Shown here in pieces: positions 47,082 through 59,088 of a DNA stretch of 64,000 nt (positions are counted from its first letter, which is position 1; each line of letters starts with the position of its first letter). The stretch covers positions 6,889,418-6,953,417 of the forward strand of contig BCKC01000001.1 of the NCBI GenBank assembly GCA_001600455.1. Direction: 5' to 3'. Below the pieces are notes generated by a model, which was not told where the DNA came from, ran no database searches, and saw nothing but the letters and a program-made list of their open reading frames with translations. Position numbers and translations under genes: made by a program. Source of the stretch: Endocalyx cinctus. Taxonomy: Eukaryota > Ascomycota > Sordariomycetes > Amphisphaeriales > Apiosporaceae.

Positions 47082-47366
47082 CAGGTTGTGGCCAAAATGA
47101 GTTGCGCACTGGGATATTATAATGGAGTGCGTATGCAAGAAACTATTCTATGCACCTCTACCTGAATGGATTAACGGGGTCAATCTTCTGGTGGATGAAT
47201 GTGAATCTGCTTCCCTCTATTGTTGTTGTTGTTGGCAAAAGCAAGTCTAACTAATGAACATCGTAACCTATTTGTACTAGTGTCGACCTACTGGCGTCAG
47301 GCTATGAGGCGAGGTAATAGAGATGTTGGTGCACCTGTTATGCCCGAACCGTTCTGATCACAACCT
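47082..47366. repeat. MITE-like element, ~285 bp (family 2, copy 2)
   Basis: Imperfect terminal inverted repeats begin CAGGTTGTG at both ends (about 26 bases). The inner right end shares TTGGTGCACCTGTTATGC with the element at 40326-40406, and the outer ends are related too (CAGGYYGTG/CAGGCTGCG). No coding capacity. Confidence 0.75.
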
Positions 47367-47741
47367 GACCGGAAACCCTCCGGATAGCAAGTAGCCGTCA
47401 CTTACGATGGACATCATTGCTGGTTTTTTTTCACATCCTAACATTGAGTAACCTGTATCACCTGCGTAGAAAATACGGATTGACTAATTAATGAGAAGCG
47501 TTGTAGCTTAAGGACGATGCTGGTCGTAGTATTATGGACACTATATTTATTTCTCAAATGACGGGACGAAATTTCGGGTTCGTAACTAAAAAATATTACG
47601 ATATGGATGCTCGTAATATATCTCGTCTATTATTTATTCGGAATTAGTTCATAACCCACCGCCCTGTCCTTTTCATTTTTCTTTGCTTGAATCAATTCTT
47701 CTTTTACACCTTTTTTTCCTAGCTCGGTCAACGCACCTAAA

Positions 47742-49109
47742 ATGTCTGGGTTCGAAACCCGCTCATCTGATGATGACTCCATACCAACGGGCATTACGAT
47801 AACGGCTGACAATCACAGCCCCTTAATCGGAGTAACGACTTGGATATTCCTCGCCTTATTCTCACTCGCTCTAGGATTTCGCTTCTTGTCGAGTTTTTAC
47901 CTCAAAACGACTCGTTTGTTCAGATGGGAAGATGTTCTGATTCTCTTTGCATATGTATGCTTTTATTTCCTTCTCTCCCCCTCTTCTCATTTACGTGTAT
48001 CGACACCCGGCGCGACAGTAGTTGACAGTAGTGTATTCGCAGGTTACGGCGATCGGACAATCGGCAACATTGCTTGTTCCAGAGAGTAGCATATATGGAC
48101 GGGAATTGCACAACGTTTCGCAAGACGCTCTGAGGGCAGCTACCAAGGTAAGCCTTCATAAAGAACTTGATCATCAGATAGAAACTAACGAAGGGGACTT
48201 CCACCTAACTTACAGGCTCAATATGCCGGCGATCTGCTGTTCGTTATTTCTGTCGGACTTTCCAAGCTTTCCGTCTGCACGAGTTTATTTGCATTCACGC
48301 CCAGTCGAATACATCATCGGATCAATTCAACCTTAATCGTCATTATCGTATTATGGATGCTAACCTCGACACTGGGCACGGCACTTCAATGCGGGTCTGA
48401 TGGCCCGTGGAATTTTAATGACAAGGAAACGTGTATTAATCTAGTGAGTTGCCCGTTCGCGTGGAGCTGCAGAGTAGGGTTCTAATTAAGTGCACCAGTA
48501 TTCATTCCTCAGTTACGTCGGAGTCGTCAACATCATCACAGATATTGCTTTGGTTGTCGTCCCAGTGGCCATATTTTTCCCGCTGAAAATGCGGTTGAGA
48601 ACGCGCGCAATCATCATATTACTCTTTGGATCAAGAATAGTGTTTGTCTAACGCCATCACCTCCTTATCTTGAAAATCGAGATCTAACAGTTTCCAGGGT
48701 CATCGTCCCAACGATTTTACAACTGGTCTGTCTTTCTCAATTCGTTGATCATCCATTTACTATCATGACTGTTCCATACTATCTCTCAACACAGGCGACG
48801 TTATTCTCAAGTATATCAACAGCTTGTGTCGCGTATTTCTGGCCCTTCTTTCAATCGATACAAACCGGTCTCGTATCCGCTAACATTACCACATTCTCGT
48901 CGACGTACACCTTGTCTAATCTTCCAAGGTTTAAGCAGAGGACCAACGACACAAAATCGGATGTTAAAGACACACCGAGGAGGGACATGAGAAAGTACGT
49001 CAAGATAACCACCGACACATCGGTACGCTCACAGCCGAGTCACATAGGACCTATAACTGAGACGGCGCTCCAGCGGGAGAGGTATATGAATAACTGGGGG
49101 GAATCATGA
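47742..49109 (+). CDS. Rhodopsin-like seven-transmembrane integral membrane protein (fungal type)
   Basis: Six exons, 47742-47954, 48043-48147, 48216-48443, 48499-48641, 48698-48725 and 48795-49109, join in phase into 343 residues. An extracellular N terminus precedes about seven hydrophobic spans. Typical marks of the fungal rhodopsin-like/PTH11-related membrane family are the loop RLFRWEDVLILFAY, SVGLSKLSVCTSLFAF, the extracellular Cys region (LQCGSDGPWNF..TCIN), a span NIITDIALVVVPVAI, and SRIVVIVPTILQL with its neighbouring short exon. The tail is hydrophilic and charged (residues about 285-343). Such proteins are thought to be receptors or membrane sensors; the ligand is unknown. Exon 5 is only 28 bases; its phase and family fit support it, but it is the least certain join. 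Confidence 0.82.
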
Positions 49110-50287
49110 AAGCAATCGAGAAAGAACAAGGCGGAGTGTCAAAACTTAATGTTAATTAATATTAGTTGATTGTTAGTTACTTGTAAATATGCTCACAAGG
49201 ATGCACTGAAAACCTGCGACAAGTATTCTAAATCCGATTCCGATCTACCAAAATTTTCTAGATTTATTGCCGTAACTTCAATGCTTTGCTCCTAACTACG
49301 TAACTTATTTACTAGATTCGACTTCGTGACCCAAGGACCCAACTTTTCAAACTGAGACTGTTGGAATGACGGGTCTCCCTAAGACGACGAAGTGGCCTTA
49401 GGTCAAAACATAGTTGATTGTTATATTTAAAATATGACCACCGCACGTCGGGAATGATACCAAGCGACCTAAGCCTCATTTTACTCCCTGAGAGTAAGTA
49501 GTATGTGGGCAGGTCGGTTAAGCTTTCGGGAAGCTGTTGGCAAAGAGGGGTAGTACGTACACCCACTAAGGCCTGTTAGTTAGCGGGTCTACAGTGTGCT
49601 AGCAAGGGTGGACATAGTACCCACTTACATAAGTACCATTTTGTTCTTTTCCTCCCCCTCCCCTCCACCCCCCTCTGCCCCTGAAGTGTTGGCTACAAGG
49701 CAATGTGATTGGATTCAATCATCGAAGATGTAGAAGTGTTGGTTAGAATATTATGCCAGTACTAATGGCATAAACAGTTGTTGGAAGTGGTACAGCTGAC
49801 GCAAAGTTCCGCACATTAGCCCCTCCACCTGCCCTATCGAGACAGATGAGACGGAGTATCTATTCTGTACCTTACAAGTACCTAATATGTATGTGATGTG
49901 TATCTAAGTAAGTAGATGCAGGTGTTAAACGAGGGTACCAATAATGGTACACTTCTGGTCTATCATACCATCGTACCGCTCACTCATGATTAAAGTGATT
50001 CCAGACACCAACATTTTGGGTAACACCGGCTGTCACGATACATAAATTATGTAGGGCAAATAATCTTACTGACTCGCTGTAGCTCCCCGAGCCACCTGCC
50101 TAATGAGCCTTCCGCTGCACGGGTAGTGCAGATATTTATAATAGCCAATCATATAGAACCAGATATCTCTTGACCTCACGCTCGAATGAACATAGCGGCG
50201 TATTTTCTGATTCGTGATAACCAACGCTCGATAAAATTCATGGAAAGCTTGAATCATATTGTGAACTGACATCGTACACATAATGCT
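49110..50287. other. Intergenic region, no gene seen
   Basis: About 1.2 kb between two plus-strand genes. C/T-rich tract near 49650-49680. Open frames are short and without family resemblance. Confidence 0.55.
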
Positions 50288-53200
50288 ATGAGTATTCATG
50301 TCATGAAGTGTTCTTTTGAAGCTGAAAAGTTGTTCGGCCCTTCGATACCGCCGTGTCGAAGACCGTTCGACTTTACCTTGACCTTCGAAGAAGTCTTTTT
50401 CAAGATCTTACCCTCAATTATTTTTATCCTTGCTACAGTGGTGCGATTAGTCTTCTTGCTTCGACAGAAATCGTCCGTGAAGTTAGGCCCTCTGTATATG
50501 CTCAAATTTGTAAGTCAACTCCTGTGATTTTGAGTGTGCAGGTAGAACTAGATTATGCTCACCAGGAGATGGGTTTTAGGTTACGACTCTGGTTTTTGCC
50601 ATCATTGAATTAGTAACGATCCCCTATACGGTTATTGGTTCTCATGAGAGAACACATATTTCGCTTCCTGCCGCGATCGTAGGCTTCCTTGCTGCTATCG
50701 CAATAGCTACGCTATCATATTTTGAGCATGTGCGATCTTCGCGTCCATCTTTCTTGCTAGAAATTTATCTCATTATCACCACATTACTCAAGTCCGCCAT
50801 TGTTCGAACCTATTGGGCCCTCGGCGAAAATTTTCATATCATCGCCTCTATAAGCCTGGTCTCGCTCTTAATCCAGATTCCCATTCTCGCCCTTGAGGGT
50901 TGTAGCAAACGGAAATGGATTCTCTACGATATTTACCAGCATGCTCGAGTTTCTGCCGAAGAGTCGGCAAGTTTCTTAAGCCAGTGTCTACTCACTTGGC
51001 TGAATAAGCTTTTACTTACTGGGTACCGACAGCATCTTAGAGAAACTGATCTCTTAGACTTGATTGACAACTCTCTTGGTGCTAGCGAGTCTGAAGCGAG
51101 CTTCAATCCCTTGCATATGCGGAGACTATGTAATGCTTTCTTCCCCATACTTCGCATAATCATCATTGCTAACAATTCAAAGACCACGGCAGTAATGGAT
51201 ATTCCCTTTGCATATTATCTATACGATGCTTAGGGCTCTACGCCTTAGCTCCACTTCCCGCAAGACTGATCATGGCGGCTTTTACCTTTACCCAGCCCTT
51301 TCTTGCAGCTTCACTGATCCAATTTCTTGATGATGAGAATATCTCAGAAAAATATGGATATGGACTAATAGGGGCTTCTTTCTTGGTCTACACTGGTATC
51401 GCAGTAGGTAGCAATATTTCTCTGTGATGACTGTGAAAAAAAGTCGTTTCTAATCAGATAATTAGGTTTCAACAAATTGGTACACGCGTCTAAATTATAA
51501 GTGCGTAGCCAAAATCCGAGCTGGCCTGCTCGATGCCATATCTCGAAAAATGCTACGAATTACTCCCGAGAAGGGTTTAGAATCCAAGATTCTCACATTG
51601 ATGGTAAACGATGTAGAACGGGTCGTCACGACTCTTCCGTTTATTTACGATCTCCTCGTTTTACCCTTTCAAGTGGGCCTAGGCTTGTGGCTACTGTACA
51701 GACAAGTCGGACCTTCTAGTTTGACTGTTCTCGGCCTCGTCACGATATGTGTCTCGGTGTCCTTAACCGTGGCAAAGCATAGTGCTCGGCAGCAGGGAGT
51801 CTGGCTCGCCGCAACCGAGTCGAGAATATCAGCAACCAAACAAATGCTTTCTTCCCTCAAGGCCCTAAAAATTACAGGATCCGATGCGCGGGCAGCTTAT
51901 GCGATTGAGAAACTTCGCGAAATTGAATTTACCGCTTCAAAACTGTTTCGAAAACTACTACTCGGAAGTTTATTCTCGGGTGAGTATCCTTCGCCATTTT
52001 TCTGAATGTACACACTAACGCCACGTCTTGTCTGAATTAGCTTATAGTACCTCAACACTTGCCCCTGTCCTCGTTTTTGGGACATACGTTGGTGTGACGA
52101 TCGCGCAGGAGCAAGATATAGACGCCGCTAAACTATTTAGCTCCCTCATCCTAATCAGTCTCGTTGCTACGCAATTAATCTACGTCTTACAGTATATTCC
52201 CGCTTTAGGAGCAATGTTGGGCTGTTACGGACGCTTAGAAAAGCTTTTTCAAACAGAGGACAGATCTGATGCTCGAGAACTTATTCGTCATTCTTCCGAG
52301 GAGATGTCTAAGGGCAGTGATACAGAAGCTAGCTCGAAAGGAATTGAGCCGAAATTTCAAGTCTCTGATGGTCCTTCCATTATATCTATTCGTCATGGTA
52401 GCTTTGGCTGGGGCGATAAAATTATACTCCGAGACATTAATCTCAATATCAACGCCGGGCAGCATGTGGTGATTACGGGTCCTGTGGGATGCGGAAAGTC
52501 TTTGCTGCTTCAGGCAATACTAGGAGAAATACAGCCAACATCTGGTACCTTAATGATCCAGAACACCAATATCGCTTATTGTGGACAGGTTCCATGGCTT
52601 GAAAATGCCGCTTCCCGTCAGAATGCACTGCGTGGTGCTGTGATGGGCGAGGATGACTGGCACCGAAAGGTCATCGAATCATGTGCTTTACGAGATTTTA
52701 TCGCTGCACAAGATCCTGTTAAGACCATAGGCAGTAATGGTGCCAAAATTAGTGGAGGTGAAAAGCAACGACTAGTGAGTACCGCCTCGTTTATTTTACC
52801 AAGGTGTACACAAGGCTGAACTCATGGACTAGGCACTGGCTCGGGCGGTCGCGCTTCGACCCCGAATACTGCTCTTAGACGACGTGTTCAGCGCTCTTGA
52901 TCGATTGACTAAGACTAATGTCCTCGAATGCCTTTTCGGCGTCAATGGTATTCTCCGAGAGATTGGGACTACTGTCATCCAAATAACTCAAGATGGTGAG
53001 TAAATATGGAGGCCATAGTCAGGAATATTTATGCCCCATGCTTACACGAATAGGCAATTGTGTACGATTTGCGGACAAAGTACTAAAGATTGAAGATGGT
53101 GGTCTACAACAATACAATTTCCCTGCCTTAGTTACCACCGAAGAAAAAGAGGATGAAAATTTTGAAAGTGGATCTTTGGATGAGCCATCCGCCAAAACAA

Positions 53201-55407
53201 ACCAAATTGACTCAAAACAGACTGGAAAACAAGAAGAGATCAAGGCTTCTCTTACGAGCGACTTACAAGTTTATCGCATATATTTCAACTCTATCGGCCA
53301 CAAACACCTGTCGATTTTCATCACGTTAACTGCAGGAGCTTCATTTCTGACCAAATTCACTGGTAAGTATTGAGACTACCTAGGTAGTTTAAATGGTAAA
53401 ACACCGTCTGATTGAGCATGTCCAGACATATGGGCCCAATTCTGGGCAACGGATTCGACACGTTCGGGAGGTCCTGTCCACAGTACACAGTATTGGATAG
53501 GCATATACGTTTTGCTTGGAATCTTACCATTATTTCTCGTATGCATCCGCATCGCGTAAGTTCAGAGCTCCTTGTTAACGAAAGGAAGTATCATTTCTAA
53601 CTGCCAGTGATAGCCACCTAATGCTCAAAATTGTGCCCAAGACTGGGATAGGATGTGAGTCATCTAGAAAATCATCATTTGCCTTTTACTATATGTTTTA
53701 AAGGCGCTGTTCTCCTATAAATAACAAAAAATGAATGCTCAAGCTCTTGAAATATTTATCTCGAGTTGTTTTTTCTACTCAGAAGAGAAGATTGCTAACT
53801 TATGATCTTATAAATAGTACATTCAAAGATTCTACGTGCTATCTGCAATTCAACGTTCGTCTTTATTAGTGGCATTGATACTGGTGATCTCATCAACAGA
53901 TTCTCACAAGATCTGATGCTTATTGACGTCCGTCTGCCATTGGATCTCGCCAACACAACCTTTTACATTTTCACCATCATCATTAATGTCATCCTAGTGG
54001 CGGTCGCCGCGGTTTATGTGCTCGCAGCCATACCTATTCTCGCCGCCGTTTTGTTCGTTATCCAGCACTTTTACCTTCGAACTTCCAAACAACTTCGACA
54101 ACTGGATCTCCAGTCCAAGGCAGGTTTACAAAGCAAAGTATCAGAAGTATATACGGGGCTGGTGACTATTCGAGCCCACGGATGGCAAAGCATTTTCATA
54201 AAGGAACTTAGGGAGAAGATTGATAGGACGCAAGAGCCACATTACTTGCTTTGGATGGTTCAGACTTGGCTCAAGCTTGTCCTCCAGCTTACTGTAGCAG
54301 GCCTCGCTATCACCGTCGTCGGTGTAGCAATAGCTATAAGAAAGTCGCCGGTCAATGCTGCTAGCGGTGGCGCTATCGGGCTTGCTTTCCTGAATTTAAC
54401 CAGTCTAGGTGACGCGCTAACCGTTCTCATATCTAATTGGACATCATTAGAAACATCCCTCGGAGCAGTGTCCCGCATTGAGGCCTTCGAGAAAAACACG
54501 CCCGTCGAAAAACCTGTGACCTCTCCAGTCGATGTGTCAGCTGAGTGGCCGGAAGCGGGAGAGCTTATTTTCCAAAACATCCACGCAACTTACGACGAAA
54601 ATTGTGACGGAAACATAACGGACCGGGAGAAAACCCGGTGGAGTCTGGAAGATATCAGCTTGCGCATAAATGCCGGCGAAAAAGTGGCCCTGTGCGGGAG
54701 GAGTGGCTCGGGAAAGTCGACGCTTCTCCTATCGTTACTAGCCCTCGTCGAGACCCCGCGAGGCACGATTTCAATAGACAACGTAGATATCTCTCGTGTA
54801 CCTAAGGCTATGCTGCGCTCCAGGATGCACGTCATTTCGCAGGATTTAGTCATACCCGACGAGCACGTTCGTCAAGCCTTAGACCCGGACGGCGCCCTTG
54901 CGCTTTCCGACGAAGCTATCACCGAAGTCCTCGAGGAGTGCGCCATCTTAGATAAGATCAAGGCCGGAGGAGGGCTCTCTGCCGGCCTGGGCGAGATAAA
55001 ATTTTCGGTCGGCGAGATGCAGCTATTCGGGCTGGCGCGGACGGTATTACAGGCGAGTAATAACCGATCAGGTGGTGGTGGTGTGGTTCTGCTCGACGAA
55101 GTAACTAGCAGGTACGTTTGGGAGACTTACTTGATTTTCATTAAATAGAGCTTCCCATGAATCAATGGCTTTAACTAAACAATTTGACCTTATTAGTATC
55201 GATATCGCAACGGAAAAACGAATCATGAAATTGATCGCGGAGAAGTTGCAGGGAATGACGATCGTTTCCGTTCTTCATCGTCTAGAGGCGGCACTCGAAT
55301 ATGATCGGATAATTGTGCTTCAAAATGGGCGTGTAGAGCATTTTGGAACTCCATCCGAGATTATTCAGGAATCGGAACTATTTTCTTCGTTTAGACACAC
55401 ATCGTGA
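50288..55407 (+). CDS. ABC-C (MRP-type) multidrug transporter
   Basis: Eleven exons (50288-50509, 50580-51129, 51183-51403, 51466-51979, 52041-52774, 52833-52995, 53054-53362, 53426-53555, 53614-53654, 53818-55111, 55197-55407) join in phase into 1462 residues. Order is an N-terminal membrane region, TMD1, NBD1, linker, TMD2, NBD2. NBD1 has Walker A GPVGCGKS (about 649), CGQVPWLEN, signature ISGGEKQRL and Walker B ILLLDDVF with the Asp-for-Glu change usual for the degenerate first site. NBD2 has Walker A GRSGSGKST (about 1255), ISQD, an unusual signature FSVGEMQLFGLAR, Walker B VVLLDEVTSS and the H-loop SVLHRLEA. This is the fungal ABC-C drug/conjugate exporter layout. Exon 9 is only 41 bases; PKTGIGLHSKIL across exons 9-10 confirms it. 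The exon 2-3 join uses the acceptor after CTAAC, giving RLYHGSNGYSLC. The gene appears intact. Cargo unknown. Confidence 0.92.
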
Positions 55408-56048
55408 TGGAGGACGGTTAAAAACAAATCGCAAATTGAACGAAAAACATAGCGTGTATCATGATTCTATACTATGACGAGATCGTTGTCGTCGCCGTCG
55501 TGAAGGCGGCGAAGGAAAGGAGAGGGTTGATGTGCGCATAGTGGAGAGATGAAGCTTTCCAGATGCATTAGGGCTAATATAAAATACGTCATAACTGTCG
55601 AAATAAGTTCGGTCTCGTATTTATAACATGAGCTAGCTCAGGCCACTCCTTAATACCTTATCTTAAAGTATCTGGTTGCTTAGGTTCCAATCCGGAAATG
55701 AATTGTGTAGCTGCTAGTAGATTGACGTGGTATAACAGGGTGTGTGGCCGTTGGTTGTTGTGAAATCTCTTCGAGTTGATTTGAACTATCAAACCACGAT
55801 GGCCTAGTCATCAACATGACTCTATGATAGGTATCAGGACCTACACTCCCCACGTTTTGGTATTTTAATTTTTTAAATAGAATTCAACCTACAGAAATGT
55901 GCTTATTTCTAGCCTCCAGTAGCTCTGTAAGGTCATAATCCCACCTCACGATTCTATGATGTGTAGTAGTCCGTTATGATGAATAGTCCATTCAGATTCC
56001 GAACCCTAGTATCTCTGGTGAATACAAAACATCTTTTTAGATTATTTT
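55408..56048. other. Intergenic region, no gene seen
   Basis: 3' flank of the ABC transporter and the place where the C-terminal half of the minus-strand transcription-factor-like gene would be expected; no matching coding sequence is visible on either strand. Confidence 0.5.
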
Positions 56049-56887
56049 TCACCGAAAAGGGATTTTTCGTAGAATGGTTGAAAAGAACAGCGCTCTCACC
56101 TCATACGACAGCAATGGCGGGATAGCTGCGATAGTGTCGTCGCGCAGGGCCAGTATTGGGTCTCTAGACCACGAGTGTACAATTCGAACGGCTTCAAGTT
56201 TGAATCCAATCGCTTCTCTACTTACCTGAAACCCTTTCATGCGGGCGAGATGCGCGGCGGCGTGGGACATGATCGCATAAAAAGAAGCGGCATTCGACAA
56301 GTCCAGTGGGACCCATACGTCACGCATCGGGTTAAAACTGGATCGTGGAATTTTATTAAACATCATTCCAGCAAATGTGCTAAGCCCTAAAAAGCAGAAC
56401 AAAACATTGATTTGAAGTACATGTATACTTATCATTATTTGAGAACGTGGCGGAACGAACAATGATGTAACAGCCTGTGGTGCTGTGGAGTCAACGTAAC
56501 GGGGAACCGGTCAAATGGGTCCAGACGACCGTTTCCGAGTGCGAGGTTCATCCCTGACAAGGCTTGCTTGGGGATTCCATCAAGAAGTCCTGGAAACATA
56601 TGTTCCGCGGAAGCCGGAAACCCGACATTTTCACCGAGCGGTTCTCCAGCCTGATTTCCCCGCGAAATACCCGAAGAGCTCGAGGAACCGTTCGGCTGAG
56701 GGAGGATGTTACGAAATGATCGTCGATCTTGATTCTCTTGTATTCTTCGTTGCTCAGCCTCCAAACTTTGGCGCTGCTGTGTCCAATGTGCTCTGATGGC
56801 ATGACTGCGTCCATTGGCGGGGTTGTCACTTGCGACGAAAATAAACCCATACAAGTCACTTAAGTTAATGAGGCGATATCTCGCCAT
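56049..56887 (-). pseudogene. Truncated fungal transcription-factor-like gene
   Basis: From the ATG at 56887 the frame starts like fungal-specific transcription factors that lack a zinc cluster (FIFVASDNPANGRSHAIRAH, then WTQQRQS) and continues to DPFDRFPVTLTPQHHRLLHH. After an uncertain junction near 56459-56383 a second open stretch continues the same family (NPMRDVWVPLDLSNAASFYA, then MSHAAAHLARMKGF and DDTIAAIPPLLSYE), where a donor GTGAGA follows. No downstream exon is found, although family members usually run 200 or more residues further. Joining the two parts needs a poor donor (GTTCG) or implies a frameshift. I therefore treat it as a truncated, probably dead copy. A hidden far exon remains possible. 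Confidence 0.6.
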
Positions 56888-57665
56888 TTGTTTAACTGGG
56901 TAAGAACGATATTATACTTCGTAATTTATACCTTGATATAAATTCAAATTCCGTAAGTATTCTGTAAATTCATGCTTCTTTTCTTTAGGCATTGATGAGA
57001 TACATATGAATTCCAGAGGTACCTTCAGATGTCTTTACGCCCTATGAAGCCCGCTAAACCCCGCCAAATCCCGCCAAACGCAGTATAGACTTATGATTTA
57101 TATTCCATTTTTGGCTAGCCCCAATTGCTCTTTTCTAGGATATCATATTATTCAATCATCCACACTGATACTACCAGAGTTCACATCGCTAAATAGTATC
57201 TCGTTAAAGTCGCCGCACGTATAATGGTAAAGGTGATAAGTGAATAAGAATTAGAAGCCTATAGTCGGCCAATTAGCAATTATGACAATACGTGAGTACT
57301 TCGTAAAGTCCGCCTCTAGGATCCACAAAGGCACCCCTGATCTGAGACTCGTTACTCGGAATATATTGTGTTATATTATTGATAATTTTCAAAATTCGAA
57401 GTAATGGATAGGATCTTAATCACGGTTAGAAGAGCGACATTAAATCCAGATGTTATTTTCAGGTCCTCTTGGCATCTGTATATAATTATCATGTACCGCG
57501 TCGGCCTCCAAGCAGTGGTATTAAATCCGGTATCTCCAGTCAGCTCGGCTCGGACATCAGCCCTGTTGGGCTCCTTCGGATTTATCCATAATCTATCTTA
57601 TACCTCTTGCCTATTGCTTACAACGCGAGACGAGATAACCAGACGTCCATGAATCTACAGGATTA

Positions 57666-57903
57666 CTGACCTCTCACCATCCTTGCTGACTCCACCGCGA
57701 CTGGAGATAAGAAGAAAATCGACGTTGACACTGCCTCGGTCAATGCCGCCTGTATCATCGATTCCCGCATATCCTCTCCGTTCGCACTCAAAATAGCACT
57801 ACCCACTTCTCAAGCTGAAAAATCGACTCCCAGGATTGCGGACGAACTGAATATGCCGACTTCAAGAGTTCTTCGTGGAGTAACATTCACTAGTGTATTT
57901 TAA
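57666..57903 (+). pseudogene. Possible remnant of an O-methyltransferase N-terminal region
   Basis: An open stretch between stops, without a plausible start, contains SVNAACIIDSRISSPFALKI and RIADELNMPTSRVLR followed by FTSVF. The order of an Ala-rich helix, a dimerisation-like helix and a winged-helix piece ending in R-V-L-R resembles the N-terminal part of fungal O-methyltransferases (..IA..TG....LARVLR..). It is shortened and has no catalytic domain after it. The assignment rests on weak pattern similarity only. Confidence 0.3.
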
Positions 57904-58153
57904 CTTATTAGTTTAATGTCTAATATCGAGTATCTGCTTACTGGTGGTAAATCTCATTGGATAAGTACTGGTAACGGAATGTCCGTAAAGCTCCCGTCGG
58001 GATAACTTACCGGCTTGCCTAGGTGTCCTAGGATCCCGTGTCTCTTGCTTCCAGTGGAGTCAAGCATTTGTTATGCACTCGAGTATGACTTACTTTATAG
58101 ATGATCCTTTAAACTGTCGTCCCATGAAACGTATACGGGCCGAGGGTACGAAG

Positions 58154-58160
58154 TATATAA
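58154..58160 (+). promoter_or_regulatory. Putative TATA box of the ABM-like gene
   Basis: TATATAA, about 265 bases upstream of the ATG at 58423. It is followed by a C/A/T-rich leader with no long open frame, typical of a strongly expressed fungal gene with a long 5' UTR. Confidence 0.5.
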
Positions 58161-58422
58161 GGTATCGAATCCGACCTCATGATATGGCCTAGATACTTCA
58201 TCTTGCACTTATAACTACTCATCAACTTCCATCACTTGTAAAGCACAATACTTCATCAAGATTATTTATCCTGAAGAGCTTAACTTCTACCATACAACGG
58301 ACGACAGATTTATACTTCTCAATCACAATACAACTAACTTCTCGAGCACATTCACCAAGTGTTCTTTACAATCAAATCGCATTATTCCATAAAAACATTA
58401 CCCCTTATCATCATAAAACAAG

Positions 58423-59088
58423 ATGGCTCAGAAACTCCTAGAGGTCGCCTGCTTCACTGTGAAGCCGGGATCAGACATTTCGCCCTTCACCGACTCCATT
58501 CCGACTGTTCTCGCGGCAGAAGGGTGCGATCGTGCGCGAGTATCGCGCACAATTGAGAAACCAGACACCGACGTTAGACTCCTCGTGGACTGGGCATCAC
58601 TAGAAGCACACGGCGCGATTCGAAAGTCGGACACGCACAAAGCCTTCAGAGATTCGCTGGCTTCCATTGTCGCAGGTCCCCCCACGGTGTGCCACGTCGC
58701 GCTAGATACGCCCGTGGCCCCGGTCCTAGACACGGCTCCGGACAAGAAGAAGAGCGCCGTGGTCGAGATCTTGACTTTGTATTTCTCCACCGATATCGAC
58801 GCGGAGCAGATGGACTTCGTCCACAAGGAGACGCAGCGCTTTTTCGACACCATCCTCGCGGATAAACCCGTCGGTCCGACTGGTCAGGTGGCTAAGGGGT
58901 GGGCTCTGGAAGAGCTCCCGTTCAACGGTAACAAAGAGGATATGTCCAAGGTTTTCATCGCCTTCATTGGGTGGGATAGTTACGAGGCGCATGTAGCCCT
59001 TCGCGAGACCGACTTGTTCAAGAATGCGGTCCCGATATTTCACCAACTCAAAGGCATTAAAGGGGCGGATGTATGTCACGTGAGCTGA
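58423..59088 (+). CDS. Two-domain ABM-like (dimeric alpha/beta barrel) protein
   Basis: Single exon of 221 residues starting at AAGATGG. The sequence falls into two similar halves. The first (about 1-100) begins LLEVACFTVKPGSDISPF and includes RLLVDWASLEAHGAIRKSDT; the second (about 110-221) begins VVEILTLYFSTDIDAEQMDF and includes FIAFIGWDSYEAHVALRETD. Each has the strand, helix and W-S/D-x-x-A-H pattern of ferredoxin-like antibiotic-biosynthesis-monooxygenase-type domains. No signal peptide or membrane segment is seen, so it is probably cytosolic. Proteins of this kind include monooxygenases, stress-induced and heme-degrading enzymes, but many have no known activity. Codon use is GC-rich at third positions compared with its AT-rich flanks, suggesting high expression. 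Confidence 0.9.
   Translation: MAQKLLEVACFTVKPGSDISPFTDSIPTVLAAEGCDRARVSRTIEKPDTDVRLLVDWASLEAHGAIRKSDTHKAFRDSLASIVAGPPTVCHVALDTPVAPVLDTAPDKKKSAVVEILTLYFSTDIDAEQMDFVHKETQRFFDTILADKPVGPTGQVAKGWALEELPFNGNKEDMSKVFIAFIGWDSYEAHVALRETDLFKNAVPIFHQLKGIKGADVCHVS

Larger units (their letters stand above)
46183..47741. other. Repeat-rich intergenic region
   Basis: No gene is seen. The interval holds an AG microsatellite (about 46619-46634) and two MITE-like elements (46898-47040 and 47082-47366), so it is a small mobile-element nest between the permease and the 7TM gene. Confidence 0.6.
56888..58422. other. Intergenic region with a possible gene remnant
   Basis: AT-rich DNA with the possible O-methyltransferase remnant at 57666-57903. 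Its right end is the promoter and long leader of the gene at 58423. Confidence 0.55.
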
